DNA of 64,000 nt from Arctopsyche grandis (lineage: Eukaryota > Arthropoda > Insecta > Trichoptera > Hydropsychidae), in NCBI RefSeq assembly GCF_051622035.1, contig NC_135362.1:26781001-26845000 (forward strand). Reading direction: 5' to 3'. The position numbers and the translations under genes were made by a program. Positions 35,435 to 60,161 of this stretch are shown piece by piece. The notes below the pieces were generated by a model, which saw only the letters and a program-made list of their open reading frames with translations, was not told the origin of the DNA and searched no databases. Positions within the stretch are counted from its first letter, which is position 1. Every line of letters starts with the position of its first letter.

Positions 35435-35678
35435 TTTAAAAAATATGCGATATTGGTCAATAACTTCTTCTAAAATTCCAGGGCATTTTGATTTCCAATC
35501 GATATCCTGGATAAGTACTTTTATTTCAGGACAAATTCTATTTAACCCGGAACAGTTGGTAACTCTAGTTGGGGCCAAATATCAAGGTTGTTAGTTTTTT
35601 TCGTATGGCAACATTATCTTAACCTAAATAAATCCCACTAAATGTCACACTGACATTGAAAACAACAAAAAAAAAAAA

Positions 35679-37801
35679 ATGGAAGAGGATGAAAGTAGAG
35701 AGTTTTACTTCGAATCAGACCATTTAGCTTTGCGAAACAATGACGATTACAGAAGCATGCTCAAATATATCGTATCGCTCGAATCTCAAAAACTTATGGT
35801 AATAAAGGTAAGTGACATGGTTCCATGCACACTCTTTACAATAAATCAGTTCCATTAATTTAAAATCACCATTTATAGGATATTGAAACATTATATACGT
35901 CCCAAAGAAATGCCCTCGAAGATCCGCTAAAATTCTTAGACGATTTGAAAAGCGGCAACGTGGACTTACCTCAAACTTACACCATCCCCGAAGTGAGTAT
36001 GTTTTTCAACAAGTTCTTGACAATTTTCAGTATATATTTATTTAAAACTATTCTATTACAGCTACCTTCTATAAATTGGTCTCAATATGGCATGTCGCAA
36101 CAAATTCCTAACTCGACCAAAGAGAAAATGTCCGACTCTGAATCGGAAAATTCAAATATATTCATCAGAGGCAGACCGTTCAATCAAACGAAACCTCAAA
36201 CGTTCAACCAGGTAATGAAATCTTAACATATAACATGACATATATTTTATTTCAATCGAACATACAATAATACTAGCATTTTATACAATGCGAATTCATT
36301 CAAACATCATCCACATAGTGACATCTATGGAGACATTTTATTATATAGAAATTGGCGATACTCAAGACGCTGCATAAGTCACGATTTGCAAGAGAGGTTG
36401 GAAAGGAGATGCCAATTTACAGGAATCGTTTCAACGAAAATCAGGAAAATTAGCAAACTCTGATAGGAAACGATCGACCTGGAGTCACAAACCAAGGTCT
36501 GGCCAACAGCTACTAGTGGGAATCGAACTGTGACCACTTTACTCAAAAGCATAATACGCTAACCACTAGTTCACTAGTGCTGGTTATATTATATAACCAG
36601 CAGAATAGATTAGTGGTTAGCATATAATGCTTTGAACAAAGTGGTCACGGGTTCAAATCCCACGGGTTGCTGCTGGCCAGACCTTGGATTTGTGCTCCAG
36701 GTCGATCGTTTCCTATCAGAGTTTGCCAATTTATCTGATTTTCATTGAAAAGGTTCCAACAAATTGGCAACCTTACCCATTTTCTTGCAAAATCTCGGGT
36801 TTTCATCAATCTTGAATTTCGCTGAATTGTATAAAATGCTGCAAACTTACAAATTTGACCATAGATGTCTCTGTGGATGTAAATTGATATGTATTTAATT
36901 TGTATCATACTATCAAATGTACAATTTCTGGCCAGGAAGGCTCAGAAGGTTCTTGGTATAAATTAAAAAAAAAATATATATGGACTAATTAACTAATGAT
37001 TGATGCAGCTGTGGACGTGCGAGGAACAAAAGCGTTTAGAAGAATTGCTGAAGGAATTCCCGGAAGAAGAAGTCGACATGAGACGATGGGCCAAGATCGC
37101 AAACGCTCTAGGGAACAGAACTCCGAAGCAAGTAATGAGTCGCGTTCAAAAGTATTTCATCAAATTACAACGAGCTGGTTTACCGGTGCCTGGACGTGTC
37201 CGATTCTCGAAAGTATGCTAGATTAAAATATGCGTTGGAGTCCATTATTTCGCCTATTTGTATTCAATGCGATTTTATTCTACAGACCAATCACAATAAT
37301 CGAAATCCACGCAACAATAAAGTGCTACAAAAGAAATCCACATTCTTCCCTCATCAAAACGTTCCTGTTTTAATGGACGAAAGTCAGGTATACAATGAAT
37401 GATACGATATAAATTGTATGTGTGTATCGAGTTTACATTTGCCGTTTAATTTTAGTTTGATTCTAATGTCAAAATGGAGTACGGCGAAACTAAAGAATGG
37501 ACACAATTAGAGCTGATGAATGCCGTCTATGAAAGAAGAAAAATTGAAGAAATGTCCGACCAGCCGTTGTCTGTTCATAAAGGAATATCTGTAAGTTGCC
37601 GTTATTGCCGAGCAATCCTTGGTATTGCATATATTATATTTCATCTTGAAATTTTTTCAGTGTATTAGTTGTAAATCCCTGGACATTGTCGGAACTCGAT
37701 GGGTAGACGGAGTAGGAGGCGACTGGTGCTCGGATTGCCTGGTCGAATATCAACCGACGACCAGAATGATTCCGGTGACGTCAAACGATACAGACATTTG
37801 A
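35679..37801 (+). CDS. Atac1: Atac1/ZZZ3-like subunit of the ATAC acetyltransferase complex
   Basis: ZZZ3-type proteins are part of the ATAC histone acetyltransferase complex in the nucleus. Exons: 35679-35807, 35879-35992, 36062-36211, 37009-37212, 37286-37387, 37456-37590, 37661-37801; about 324 residues. Seen: N-terminal region with [19 protein letters not shown] and [14 protein letters not shown]/Myb domain [59 protein letters not shown]; proline-poor linker; C-terminal zinc motif [14 protein letters not shown] then CSDC. That last part aligns with the ZZ finger of ZZZ3 but lacks its middle Cys pair and final histidines. A poly(A) signal AATAAA is at 37832-37837. Two SINEs sit in the third intron. 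Confidence 0.9.
36285..36592 (-). mobile_element. tRNA-derived SINE, head type A (head-to-head pair, left)
   Basis: Minus-strand head CTAGTGGTTAGCGTATTATG, CACAGTTCGATTCCCAC, then TGGCCAGACCTTGGTTTGTG and the shared body. Its head abuts the head of the next copy. Confidence 0.8.
36595..36965 (+). mobile_element. tRNA-derived SINE, head type A (head-to-head pair, right)
   Basis: Best-preserved promoter head in the window: TTAGTGGTTAGCATATAATG and CACGGGTTCAAATCCCAC, followed by GCTGGCCAGACCTTGG, GATCGTTTCCTATCAGAGTT and the rest of the body. The tail includes GGCCAGGAAGGCTCAGAAGG and a poly(A)-like run. Confidence 0.85.
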
Positions 37802-38708
37802 TTATATACGTATGTAATTGGATTGAATATAAATAAAAAAAACGAGAATAAATTTACATATTTTTTATTTATTTATTAATAAAGAAAACAACCCTTAATG
37901 TTCAAAAAATATACACACAACTTAAATATAAAAAAATCCAAGTCATTTTGATAAATTGTGTGTTTGGTTCATCGTATAAAATAACTGTACATGGGGTAAT
38001 ACTACGTAATAAAAACAGTCACAAATACTGTTATCTGAACTTCAAATATCATAACGTTGTAAATGGTATTCTCGTGTTTAATCTGACGTGGTATTTGTAT
38101 ATCGGACCCAACCCTCACTTATTTATAGCGTGAGTAATAATCTACAATTTCATTTTTATACACAATATTGCTTGTATCTATTACAAAACTATACAATTTA
38201 TTAAACAAACACAGAGGATTAGGTCTTTGATGCAAAAATTCATATTGATGTTCATGTAATTTTATTTGCAATTATACATTGTGTAGGTTTACTTATTAAT
38301 TAAAAAAATGCAAATGCTTATACTTTTATATATAAGTCAATCTCTTTTAGAAGTCCTACAAAAATAATACATAAGATCATTTTCCGACTTTAAGTAAAGT
38401 AATTGTAGTGAATATTTATAAAAGAAAAAAAAAAGAAAAAAAATCACCATTGTTTTTGTATAAAAAATGGAAATTAAATATGTATATATATATTTATTTA
38501 ATCATTAAATAACCTTACATTATTTTCTAAGTGAAAACATTTCATAAATCTTAAAGACGAAAGAAAAACAATTCTAGCACTGATACAAAGTGCGAAGACA
38601 AATCCAGCACTGAAATTGAGACAGCATCAGCGCAAAGCAACTGTTGAAATATAAAAATTCACCTACGCTAAAATAAAACATGTACGAATTGAACTACACA
38701 GCACTCGT
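37802..38708. other. Gap between convergent Atac1 and RPB1 3' ends
   Basis: Holds both 3' UTRs. AATAAA at 37832-37837 serves Atac1. TTTATT at about 38493-38498 (AATAAA on the minus strand) could serve RPB1. No coding exon. Confidence 0.5.
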
Positions 38709-49023
<10,315 letters not shown>

Positions 49024-50172
49024 TGCTGGGGCGGGGGCGGGGGCGGGGGATGGGGGCGCGGGCGCAGCTGCGGGGGCAGGTGTGGGTGCGGCGGGGCGGG
49101 GCGGGGGCGACCCCACTGGCCGGTGGCCGTTCGCCGACTGCTAATCCACTCGTCCGCTCGTCCGTGGATCCGCGGCTACACTTGACAGGTGGTCGCACAG
49201 TTCTGGCGAAATGGCGGCCGCGACTCACGACACGCAGAAGCCCCGTGCCCGCGGCCGAGGCGGACTGACGCGCGATTTGGTCCAAATCTCTCTTCTCGCA
49301 CGTCCCTCTTCGTGCTGCCTTTTCGCCACCAGCAAACACGAGCCCAAAAAGAATTATAGTTTTGGGTCTTCGTGAGGAAGGGGGAAGAATTCCGACATTG
49401 AATATTCCTCTTTTCCAACATATTAAGTCTAAGCCCACTTTAAAGGTCAAGGAATTTAACCCTTAAAGCCCTCAATATGAGGCCACCCCCCCCCCCCCCC
49501 AACGAATACAGTCTAGGAGACTCTTTCGTCGGAGAACGAGACGGTTGTTCATGAATATCGCACAAGAACGACCGCACATCACTGTTCTAATAAAAAAACC
49601 ACACTGTACATAACCAAGTACAAAATAAACAACAACGCATGAATACATAAAGCCCGCATGCGTTAGGAGACAATACCTGAAATGTGCCGTGCGAATGCAC
49701 GCACACCTCAAACATACATGTATGTATGTTTATACGTGCATAAACACGCACACACACACACACACACATTCACAGAATAAAAAATAATAAAAATAATAAT
49801 ACTAAATAAATAAAAATGAACTCATAAATGCTTATGCAATCAAGTGGACTTTCATTCCGCGAACATTCCGCGAACTTTTCGAAGGCTCTAAACGATGCTT
49901 TAACATATTAAGTTATGGAGGATGAACGAATGAGACGACTGGCATGTTAATGCACGTGTTTATTATATGTCAGCTGAAGACAGAGTGAGTAGCGGCTCTC
50001 CGAACCCAGCCGGGTTGGTCCCCACTCGCAGGAAGGCAACCAAACTCGACCATGTCGTATAAGCGAGCCGCCACAAAGTAATTACGAAAACGTAAACATC
50101 ATGCTGTTACTTGCAGAAAGAGGATGGATGTGTAGCACGCGGGACAGGTGTGTTGACTGTATCCCGGGCTAA
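49024..50172 (-). other. 5' flank of RPB1 and GC-rich upstream DNA
   Basis: 49024-49300 is CpG-rich, with a run of CCGC/GGCGGGG-like sequence, and probably holds the RPB1 promoter and 5' UTR. A C-run lies at about 49487-49500 and CA repeats at 49748-49768. 49970-50110 is GC-richer and unassigned. No other gene seen. Confidence 0.45.
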
Positions 50173-50559
50173 AGGCGCTCTTCCACCGAATACGTTGACG
50201 CCATTGATGTATAATACACTAGATCCACCCTCACGTCTTATACTGGTCTCCCTTTTGGCGCATGCAAAATACATGAAGCATGCACAGTTTCTCTTAGAAG
50301 GTAGGTAGGTACCGCTGCGTCGTAGGGAAAAAACCCAACTTCCCCGCTAGTTAAACCCCCCGCACCCCTCAGTTAGTGAAGACAAGATCTCCGACCAAAA
50401 TCACACGCCAGGGCCCATCTATGTATATTATACATCAATGGTTGACGCAGACGTATCGTTTTTGCCCATACGAATGCACATACGTCGCATTGACGTATGT
50501 TCTGTCGCGGTCGTCAGTTGCGATACGTCTGCGTCAACGTATTCGGTGGAATGACGGCT
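50173..50559. mobile_element. PIF/Harbinger-type MITE 1, 387 bp
   Basis: Terminal inverted repeats share the exact 21 bases TTCCACCGAATACGTTGACG plus C (left, and reverse-complemented at right). TAA flanks both sides (50170-50172, 50560-50562), the 3-bp target duplication used by PIF/Harbinger. Confidence 0.75.
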
Positions 50560-50562
50560 TAA

Positions 50563-50746
50563 GTCAGGCCGCACAACGAAACAGCACGCTACAAATATTT
50601 CAGGATGCATTTTTTGAACACATATATTTGAATGGTAGCACGCACACCGGGCAAAACATTTGCTGCACGGCGTAGTATGAAAAGTAAATTCTTCCTTTGA
50701 CAATTGTAGCGTGCACGTTGCGTGCTGTTTTGGTGTGCGGCCTGAC
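50563..50746. mobile_element. PIF/Harbinger-type MITE 2, 184 bp
   Basis: Starts GTCAGGCCGCACAACGAAAC and ends GTTTTGGTGTGCGGCCTGAC; flanked by TAA at 50560-50562 and 50747-50749. It shares its left TAA with MITE 1, so the two elements are joined end to end. Confidence 0.8.
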
Positions 50747-50751
50747 TAAAA

Positions 50752-51070
50752 GTCTGACCGCACTAAGCGTCTGCAACACGAACGGCAGCGTGCGGCAATA
50801 TTAGGTAAACCGCACTTGAACGACACCGATGCGTCACTCTGCAGTAAATTATGTCAATCATTCGTTCGATACCCTGGAGCGAGATGGACGCAACAGACGC
50901 AATCTTAGTATCGCTGATATGCGAAGAAGAAGAACAGCCCAGAAAACCCAAAAGATTATGGCTGCATGATATTTCTAAGTCACGATATGAAGAAGGAGAG
51001 TACCATAAACTTTTGCCACGGTTTAAGGAAGCTCCGACCAGATTTAAATACTCGCCGACGCTTAAAGGCG
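50752..51070 (+). mobile_element. PIF/Harbinger remnant with transposase N-terminus
   Basis: Begins AGTCTGACCGCACTAAGCG, similar to MITE 2 ends. The frame from 50851 reads RKPKRLWLHDISKSRYEEGE and YHKLLPRFKEAPTRF, the N-terminal pattern of Harbinger nucleases before the catalytic domain. The rest of the transposase and the right terminus are absent. Confidence 0.6.
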
Positions 51071-51947
51071 TGATAACACAGCGAGGGATGCCTTATGCTG
51101 TACGCGGGATATATTTTTTAATAGTTTTAAACATACAAAAAAACACGCGTATACGGCGTCAAATACGCGGTATCGTGTGGTATATACATCGGACCGTCTA
51201 TTCATTGAAGCGGTCTCGTTGAAATTCTATAGAATTGTTTATACTAACTTGACGGTGATATATGCCAATTCGACCCTTCGGACGAAGCTTGACAGTGATC
51301 GATAACGGTGTATCCCATATTTGACATGTTCTGCTATATATTTTTGCAAATTTTGTAGTTATATGATGGAGACCGACAAACGACCGTACATAGTAGTTGG
51401 CCACTTGGATTTAGTTAAGAATAATTTTATTGGACATCGCTTGTATCCAAAAAATGATACTCTTGTTTGACCGCCATGTGTAGACTGGCCAGAAGGTGTG
51501 TTATAATTTATTAAATAAATTTAACTGTCGTTTATTGTAATTAAATGGATTGGACTGTATAAAAAACAACACAATATAAATACATAATATGTATTTTTTC
51601 AAAAGTAGTTTTATTTAAACAGAAAAATACATTTCAAAATCAGCACATTATAGGTAATATTGGATAAATTTGAGATTGCTGTATGAATAGGTATATCAAT
51701 ATCATACATTAAAACTGCAATGTTTAATACAAATGACTGATAAAATGATTAGAGTGAGGCATTATGATTTAACTATATTCCCTTCACCTTTTGAATTCGT
51801 ATCAAAATACATTTAAAAATGTTGACATATAAAATTAAATAACATATGTACATTTAAAAACGTAAAATCAAATAAAGAATGCACAATCTTTAAATGCTTC
51901 ATAGGCACGAAAAACTACTATCCCAATAAAAAACCTAAAATTATTTC
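51071..51947. other. 3' flank of CCS and AT-rich DNA
   Basis: Contains a ~30-bp block around ATCGATAACGGTGTATCCCA (51299-51320) that also occurs near 8410. CCS 3' UTR signals (TTTATT on plus) occur near 51610. No gene. Confidence 0.4.
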
Positions 51948-54927
51948 TCATCGCATCTTTTTGTTTGTTTGTTGGGAGGAATTGTTTTGGAATTGCTGTC
52001 GGGCTAAACCAGCAGCCGGCAGATAGTGCTCATCCCATAAAGTTACACCGTCACAAGCGCAAATCTTTTTATTGTTCTGAAAAAGTCCCGCAGAACGAGC
52101 TATCACGCCGCAAGCATACCTGAAACAATAAAATGTAATACATTAACTGAATGCCTAAGATAGTATACTAAACTAAGCGAATAAATTCAAAATTGTGGAT
52201 TTGCATAGTAGATAAACAAACATTCAGCTTTGTATAAGACAGAAGATCCCAACCATTTCTGCTCCATTACCCATTTCACCATTATTCGAATGGTAAACGG
52301 ATTATTCCGCAAAAAGCGATCTCGCGCACGTCACTAAAATCTCGACCAGAGAACATCGCTTTTAGCGGAATAATCACCGAACCATTCAGAATATAATCTC
52401 CCCCTTTTTTTCTTCAATCCATTTCTCAACACAATTTATATCATTTTGGGAGCATAGGGTTGATCAAAGTATTCCCAATTGTATATGGTTTTTTCTGTTT
52501 TGCTATCTCTAGTGCTACAACATAATAATCTTCAATAATATTTTCGTTTTTTCCTTGAAAATGCCCTGTTGAAATTTTTTGAGTACTTCCATGGCGTTCA
52601 AAAAAGCTTTTTTTTATTTTTTTTTGTGTTGTACATGAACATTCAGTAAATGTTGTTTCAACTTATCTGGTTTTATATAATCATTTGACAATACTTTGAT
52701 ACAAATAATACATCGAGGTCTTTCTTCTCCAATTGGGCATACTACACTATCAATATTATTGACAGTTTCATGTATCAAGATACGTATTGATCCCTATTGA
52801 TAGTGTAATAGCTTAGTATCGTGATAATCAGTAGTATATCCAGGCTAATTTGAAATTCACGAAAATAGAATCACGATTGGTATGAACTGTGTAGCATGTC
52901 CTTTGGCGCCGTCCCATATTGCAACCTGTGGTTGCTATTTAGGAACTGGATATGGAAATATCGATAGTAGATATCGTGTGTGTGGACGACGCCATTGATA
53001 ATATGTTGTGGCTTTTGGCCCAAGTACATCAATTATTATGCTGTGATTTTCTTCAATTTCAATTTATTTAATGCATTAGTGAAGTGAAAATGTATTTGAG
53101 AAAGTATGAAAGCTTGTAATATAAACTTTTATGGGGAAAAAATAAGAATTCAGTAATCCACCCCCCGGAATTCAAAAAATCTCCCCCTGGGAGGAATTCC
53201 CACCATTTGAGAGCCCCTGGTATAATAGAATGTGATAATATAAAATAAATAAAAAACCTTTTCTCATCTTCTGGGGTAGCTATGGCAATCGAACGACCCA
53301 CTATTGCATCCACCTAATAAAACAAAAAATATAAATAAGAGTATTACAAAACATTTTTTTAAATAAATTTAGATAAATCATCAGTATGGCTTGGTAGTTG
53401 GGTTTATGTTTAGCACCGAGAGATTACTGAGTTCGATCCCGTGCTAATCTTTAATACTGCTGGTAAGACTTGGATATTTGTGACCCCAAGTCAGAGTTTG
53501 CCAATTTGTCTGATTTTCATTGTTCAAACGGTTCCTCAAAATTGGCAAAAATCATCCCACCTGCTGTCACAAATATCTGAATTTGATTTATATACAAAAT
53601 GTAAAAATTTATGTACAAGTCTAAATCCATAGATGTCTCAACAGATTAATTAATTAATTGTTGATTTCGTGTTCTTCAGCCTCTCAAAAAATACAGTTAT
53701 TTATGTAATAAAAATAGTACAATGTTTGTAATTAATTGTTTAGGAAGGCGCATTGGGGTCTACCTGTCAGGCCTTCCTGGTATATATCTATGTAAAAAAA
53801 ATAATAAAATAATGTAATCACCTGTAGATCAGGAATGTAAAATTTGAAACTAGACCGGCCATTCGATTCAGTTTTGATTTGGCCTAACTTTCCATTGGGT
53901 TGGTAAATAGGTCCTAAAGATTTGCATCCCTACGTTAAATAAATAATTAGTACAAATAATGTGAAAACAATAACATGTACATATTATGTGAAAAATAATA
54001 ATACTTCTGATACATCCCCAGCGACGTGTATTTGCAGACTGTGTTCTCCGGGAGGTAAACCATCCAACGTTCCATCAATCAGGCTGCCTTTATCTCTCGA
54101 AGTACCCAATCTTATAACACCGCGTACTCCACTACCTTCCATGATAGCGACGGCTGCATTGCTATCTGCCAATTTCAATACAAATTAACTATATGCATTT
54201 TTATGTTCATGCATATGATTATTGTGCTATTTTTACCTCCGAATCCCCAGAGTATAGCAGTTCCACCGGTTTCGCGTTTAAGCAATTCGGAGGCTGCATC
54301 ACAAGATAGAGATGATTCTAATACGACTGATTCTTTTCCAACAATTTCGACCTATGATAAAAATATATCAGTTTCATGCGTACCCAAAAATGTTAGTGAA
54401 ATACCATAGAAAATACTCACTCGGGATACAGCTGGTTCTTTTAAGAGTTTACTTTTTAAGTCATCTTTATTTAAAATGTTTTCAACCATAAACTCCATCT
54501 ATAAACAAAACGAGGAACAATTGAATAAAAATAAACAAACAGCATATATTATTGATTTTGTTAATATTTTTCGTATAATATAAAAACAAACTTAAAATTT
54601 AGTAATAGCAAATCACAAAAGTAACTACATTACAAAAGTATTTTACTGTCGTTTAGTATCATTAAATTTTCCAAGTTTAATTTTATATTGTGCAAGAAAG
54701 ATTCTAGATGTTTTGTATATTAAAAAAAAATTACATTTTTGATCAAAAAATATTGTTTTTATAACATACAGTATTTTCTGAACATTAAACGAATCGCTGA
54801 CGCTTAGGAATAATAATGAAATGTACATGAATATACAAAATGGAAATGCGCAATAAATATAAGCATGAAAAATGGGTAAAGTATTTAAATGATAATTAAA
54901 ATATGTATAAACCTTAGAAGAAGCCAT
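51948..54927 (-). CDS. Ccs: Copper chaperone for superoxide dismutase (CCS), divergent
   Basis: CCS loads copper into SOD1 and helps form its disulfide in the cytosol. Exons on the minus strand: 54927-54913, 54498-54421, 54351-54237, 54165-54005, 53929-53822, 53313-53258, 52119-51948; about 234 residues. Domain I ([20 protein letters not shown]) has no CxxC copper site. Domain II is SOD-like ([37 protein letters not shown]) but lacks most SOD metal histidines and the zinc loop, replaced by a short [13 protein letters not shown]. Domain III is well kept: [20 protein letters not shown] then [10 protein letters not shown], with the CxC copper-transfer motif. Exon 1 codes only five residues (MASSK); its start is inferred from splice phase. 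Divergent from the ZAD gene. Confidence 0.9.
52292..52383. mobile_element. 92-bp GGTWMNGG-family element
   Basis: GGTAAACGGATTATTCCGCA at the left and, on the other strand, GGTTCGGTGATTATTCCGCT at the right; flanks attcgaat and attcagaat look like an imperfect target duplication. In the last CCS intron. Confidence 0.75.
53375..53808 (+). mobile_element. tRNA-derived SINE, head type B
   Basis: TGGCTTGGTAGTTGG, TTTAGCACCGAGAG and the B box GAGTTCGATCCCGTGCT, then GAGTTTGCCAATTTGTCTGA, a long middle with AGATGTCTC, and the paired 3' end AGGAAGGCGCATTGGGG and CAGGCCTTCCTGG. In a CCS intron. Confidence 0.85.
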
Positions 54928-55218
54928 CGTGAATGTATTTTATAAGAATATCAACAAAACAAAACTTATAAGCTATCCAAATTGTGACAGCTGTCAAAAT
55001 CATTCCGGATAAAACATAGCGCTTATAATTATGGCCATATATTATATGAAAGAAACATTTGGAATTTTCAAATAGGGAAGGCGTTACAGTAGTTGACCAC
55101 TGTACAGTTATTAGCCAGTTATACTTAAAGTATACCTATAGCATTAACTGTAGTTGTTGGCTAATGAGTGGCTTTGGCCGTTTAAATTTAAAATCATGAA
55201 CCAAGTTTTAATTTTTCT

Positions 55219-55390
55219 GGTTCGTTGATTACTGGTCACAAAGTCACTAAAATCTCTATAAAGGAATATCTGGCAGCCGAAAAGTTCATCTTTCTAACGA
55301 GAACTTGAGTGCCAAATATTGCGTATTCGCGATTTTAATGGCAAAAATTGTCTTTGTGACCACCGCAATGTGACTAATAATCCAATTACC
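55219..55390 (+). mobile_element. GGTWMNGG-family MITE, 172 bp
   Basis: Starts GGTTCGTTGATTACTGGTCA and ends AATAATCCAATTACC; flanked by AATTTTTCT and AATGTTTCT (8 of 9 equal). Interior GGAATATCTGGCAGCCGAAA. Confidence 0.8.
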
Positions 55391-55637
55391 AATGTTTCTT
55401 ATTACTTATTTAAAAAAAATTGGACATAACAACACGCACGGACATATCAACGTGCGAAGTTCATATGACTAGTCGATAATAATAAAAATCTCGTAAAAAA
55501 AGTATTTGCGAGCCGTTTTCTTGCGACCAACTTTCCTGTGCAAAACAATTTTCGTGCGACGAGAGATCCGCGCGAGCGATTTTCGTAGCGGCGGTTATCC
55601 TGTCAGCGATTCGCATTTGACAAGTAATCACCGAACC
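55391..55637. mobile_element. Module-repeat element with one family end
   Basis: Contains GCGAGCCGTTTTCTTGCGAC and GTGCGACGAGAG modules and ends TTTGACAAGTAATCACCGAA then CC, the inverted end of the GGTWMNGG family. The left boundary is unclear; it may have joined the element before it. Confidence 0.5.
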
Positions 55638-55649
55638 TGTTTATATGTA

Positions 55650-55816
55650 TTTAGGTAGGTGAGTAGTTTTTACCATTTTTTCCAGAAGGTATTTGAAAAA
55701 AATTCGACCAGGTGCGGATCGAACACAGGACCGACACATTTATTTTAATTTTTTATTATTTAATAACATAATATGCCAACACCCATGCGATGATATTTCA
55801 TCGGGTACAACACTGG
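55650..55816 (+). mobile_element. 3' fragment of a Helitron
   Basis: GACCAGGTGCGGATCGAACA, ATGCCAACACCCATGCGATG, the hairpin GATGATATTTCATC and the end GGTACAACACTGG (CTRR) before T match the tandem pair at 13296-14177. Confidence 0.7.
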
Positions 55817-55829
55817 TATTTTATAATAG

Positions 55830-56190
55830 TGTAGCGTATGTTAAAAGGAGCTGACGTTATAATTGGTTTCGAGGATTATTTCCAGGCTTAAGTGCAAGTC
55901 GGCTTAACAATGAATGCGATAGCGGTACTCGGTTGCATTCCCACGGAGTTCTTAGAACTGACAACGCCAAAGTGTGGGACTGCACATCCGAGTACGTGAC
56001 TAAATAATGGGGAAGTAACCGGACGTCGAAGATGCCCTTCGCGACCCGTCCTTTATAAGGGAGGTACTTATACCATATCAAGACATTCTGGACGGAGCAC
56101 TGCCAGTGCGTGTATCTCCTTAATCACCAATAAATGCTGTGACACGACTTTGGCCTTTTACTTGGATCCTCCACCCACCCCTACGCAACA
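55830..56190 (+). mobile_element. Solo LTR (LTR family 2), fossil
   Basis: Ends are inverted: TGTAGCGTA at the left and TACGCAACA at the right. Inside are a TATAAGGGAGG promoter-like box and CACCAATAAATGCTG, a polyadenylation signal. No internal region is present and no target duplication is clear. 361 bp. Confidence 0.7.
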
Positions 56191-56390
56191 ATAATTACAT
56201 CTGAACATTTTTTTAACTTTCAACATGGATATTTTAATTATATATTAAAATTTGTGCACAATAGAATGCACTCTACTAATAAAAACAGTTTATATTTTTA
56301 TTTTGCATGTTTTTTATTAGATATATAAACTGTGACATTTGTGCAGTGTTGTTTGAATGCCATTGGTTTGTTTTGACACAAACTGTCAAC

Positions 56391-59706
<3,316 letters not shown>

Positions 59707-60161
59707 TATTTGTAACCGATTGTCGATGTCAGCAAATAACGGCTGAAAACTCTCAATAAGTTCAATTAGCTTCAGAACCTATCGATCTCAAATGGAACTT
59801 TTGAACTTGTGACGGAATTGATATAATATTATTTGATATTTCATAATGATCTGTTTAGAATTGTAACAAAATACTTCTAATAAAAATACTAAATTATTGT
59901 TAGTTTCTTTTTACTTATTGCGTTTTCTCTGTTACAAATTTATTTGTATAAATTCGAAATTCTAATTACTGTGTTTTTACCATTGATATATAATGTATAG
60001 ATGCGCCTTAACATGCTAGAAGCGCTACCTGGAAAATGATTTAAAAGTAGCAAAAGAAAAGTGTTTGGTTATACTCCCTTCACGTTTAACTCTTCGAGCC
60101 CCTCAAATCCCCCGCCGTATGGCTCGTATTTGATCGACAAATTTCTATGGAAGGGTCTATC
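59707..60161. other. 3' flank of the ZAD gene
   Basis: Probable 3' UTR; AATAAAAATAC near 59879 could be a polyadenylation signal. No other feature. Confidence 0.4.

Noticed and set aside
36595-36670. tRNA gene candidate by A-box and B-box-like motifs
   Set aside because: The same head recurs in several copies attached to a common non-tRNA body, so it is a SINE promoter; the cloverleaf is not complete.
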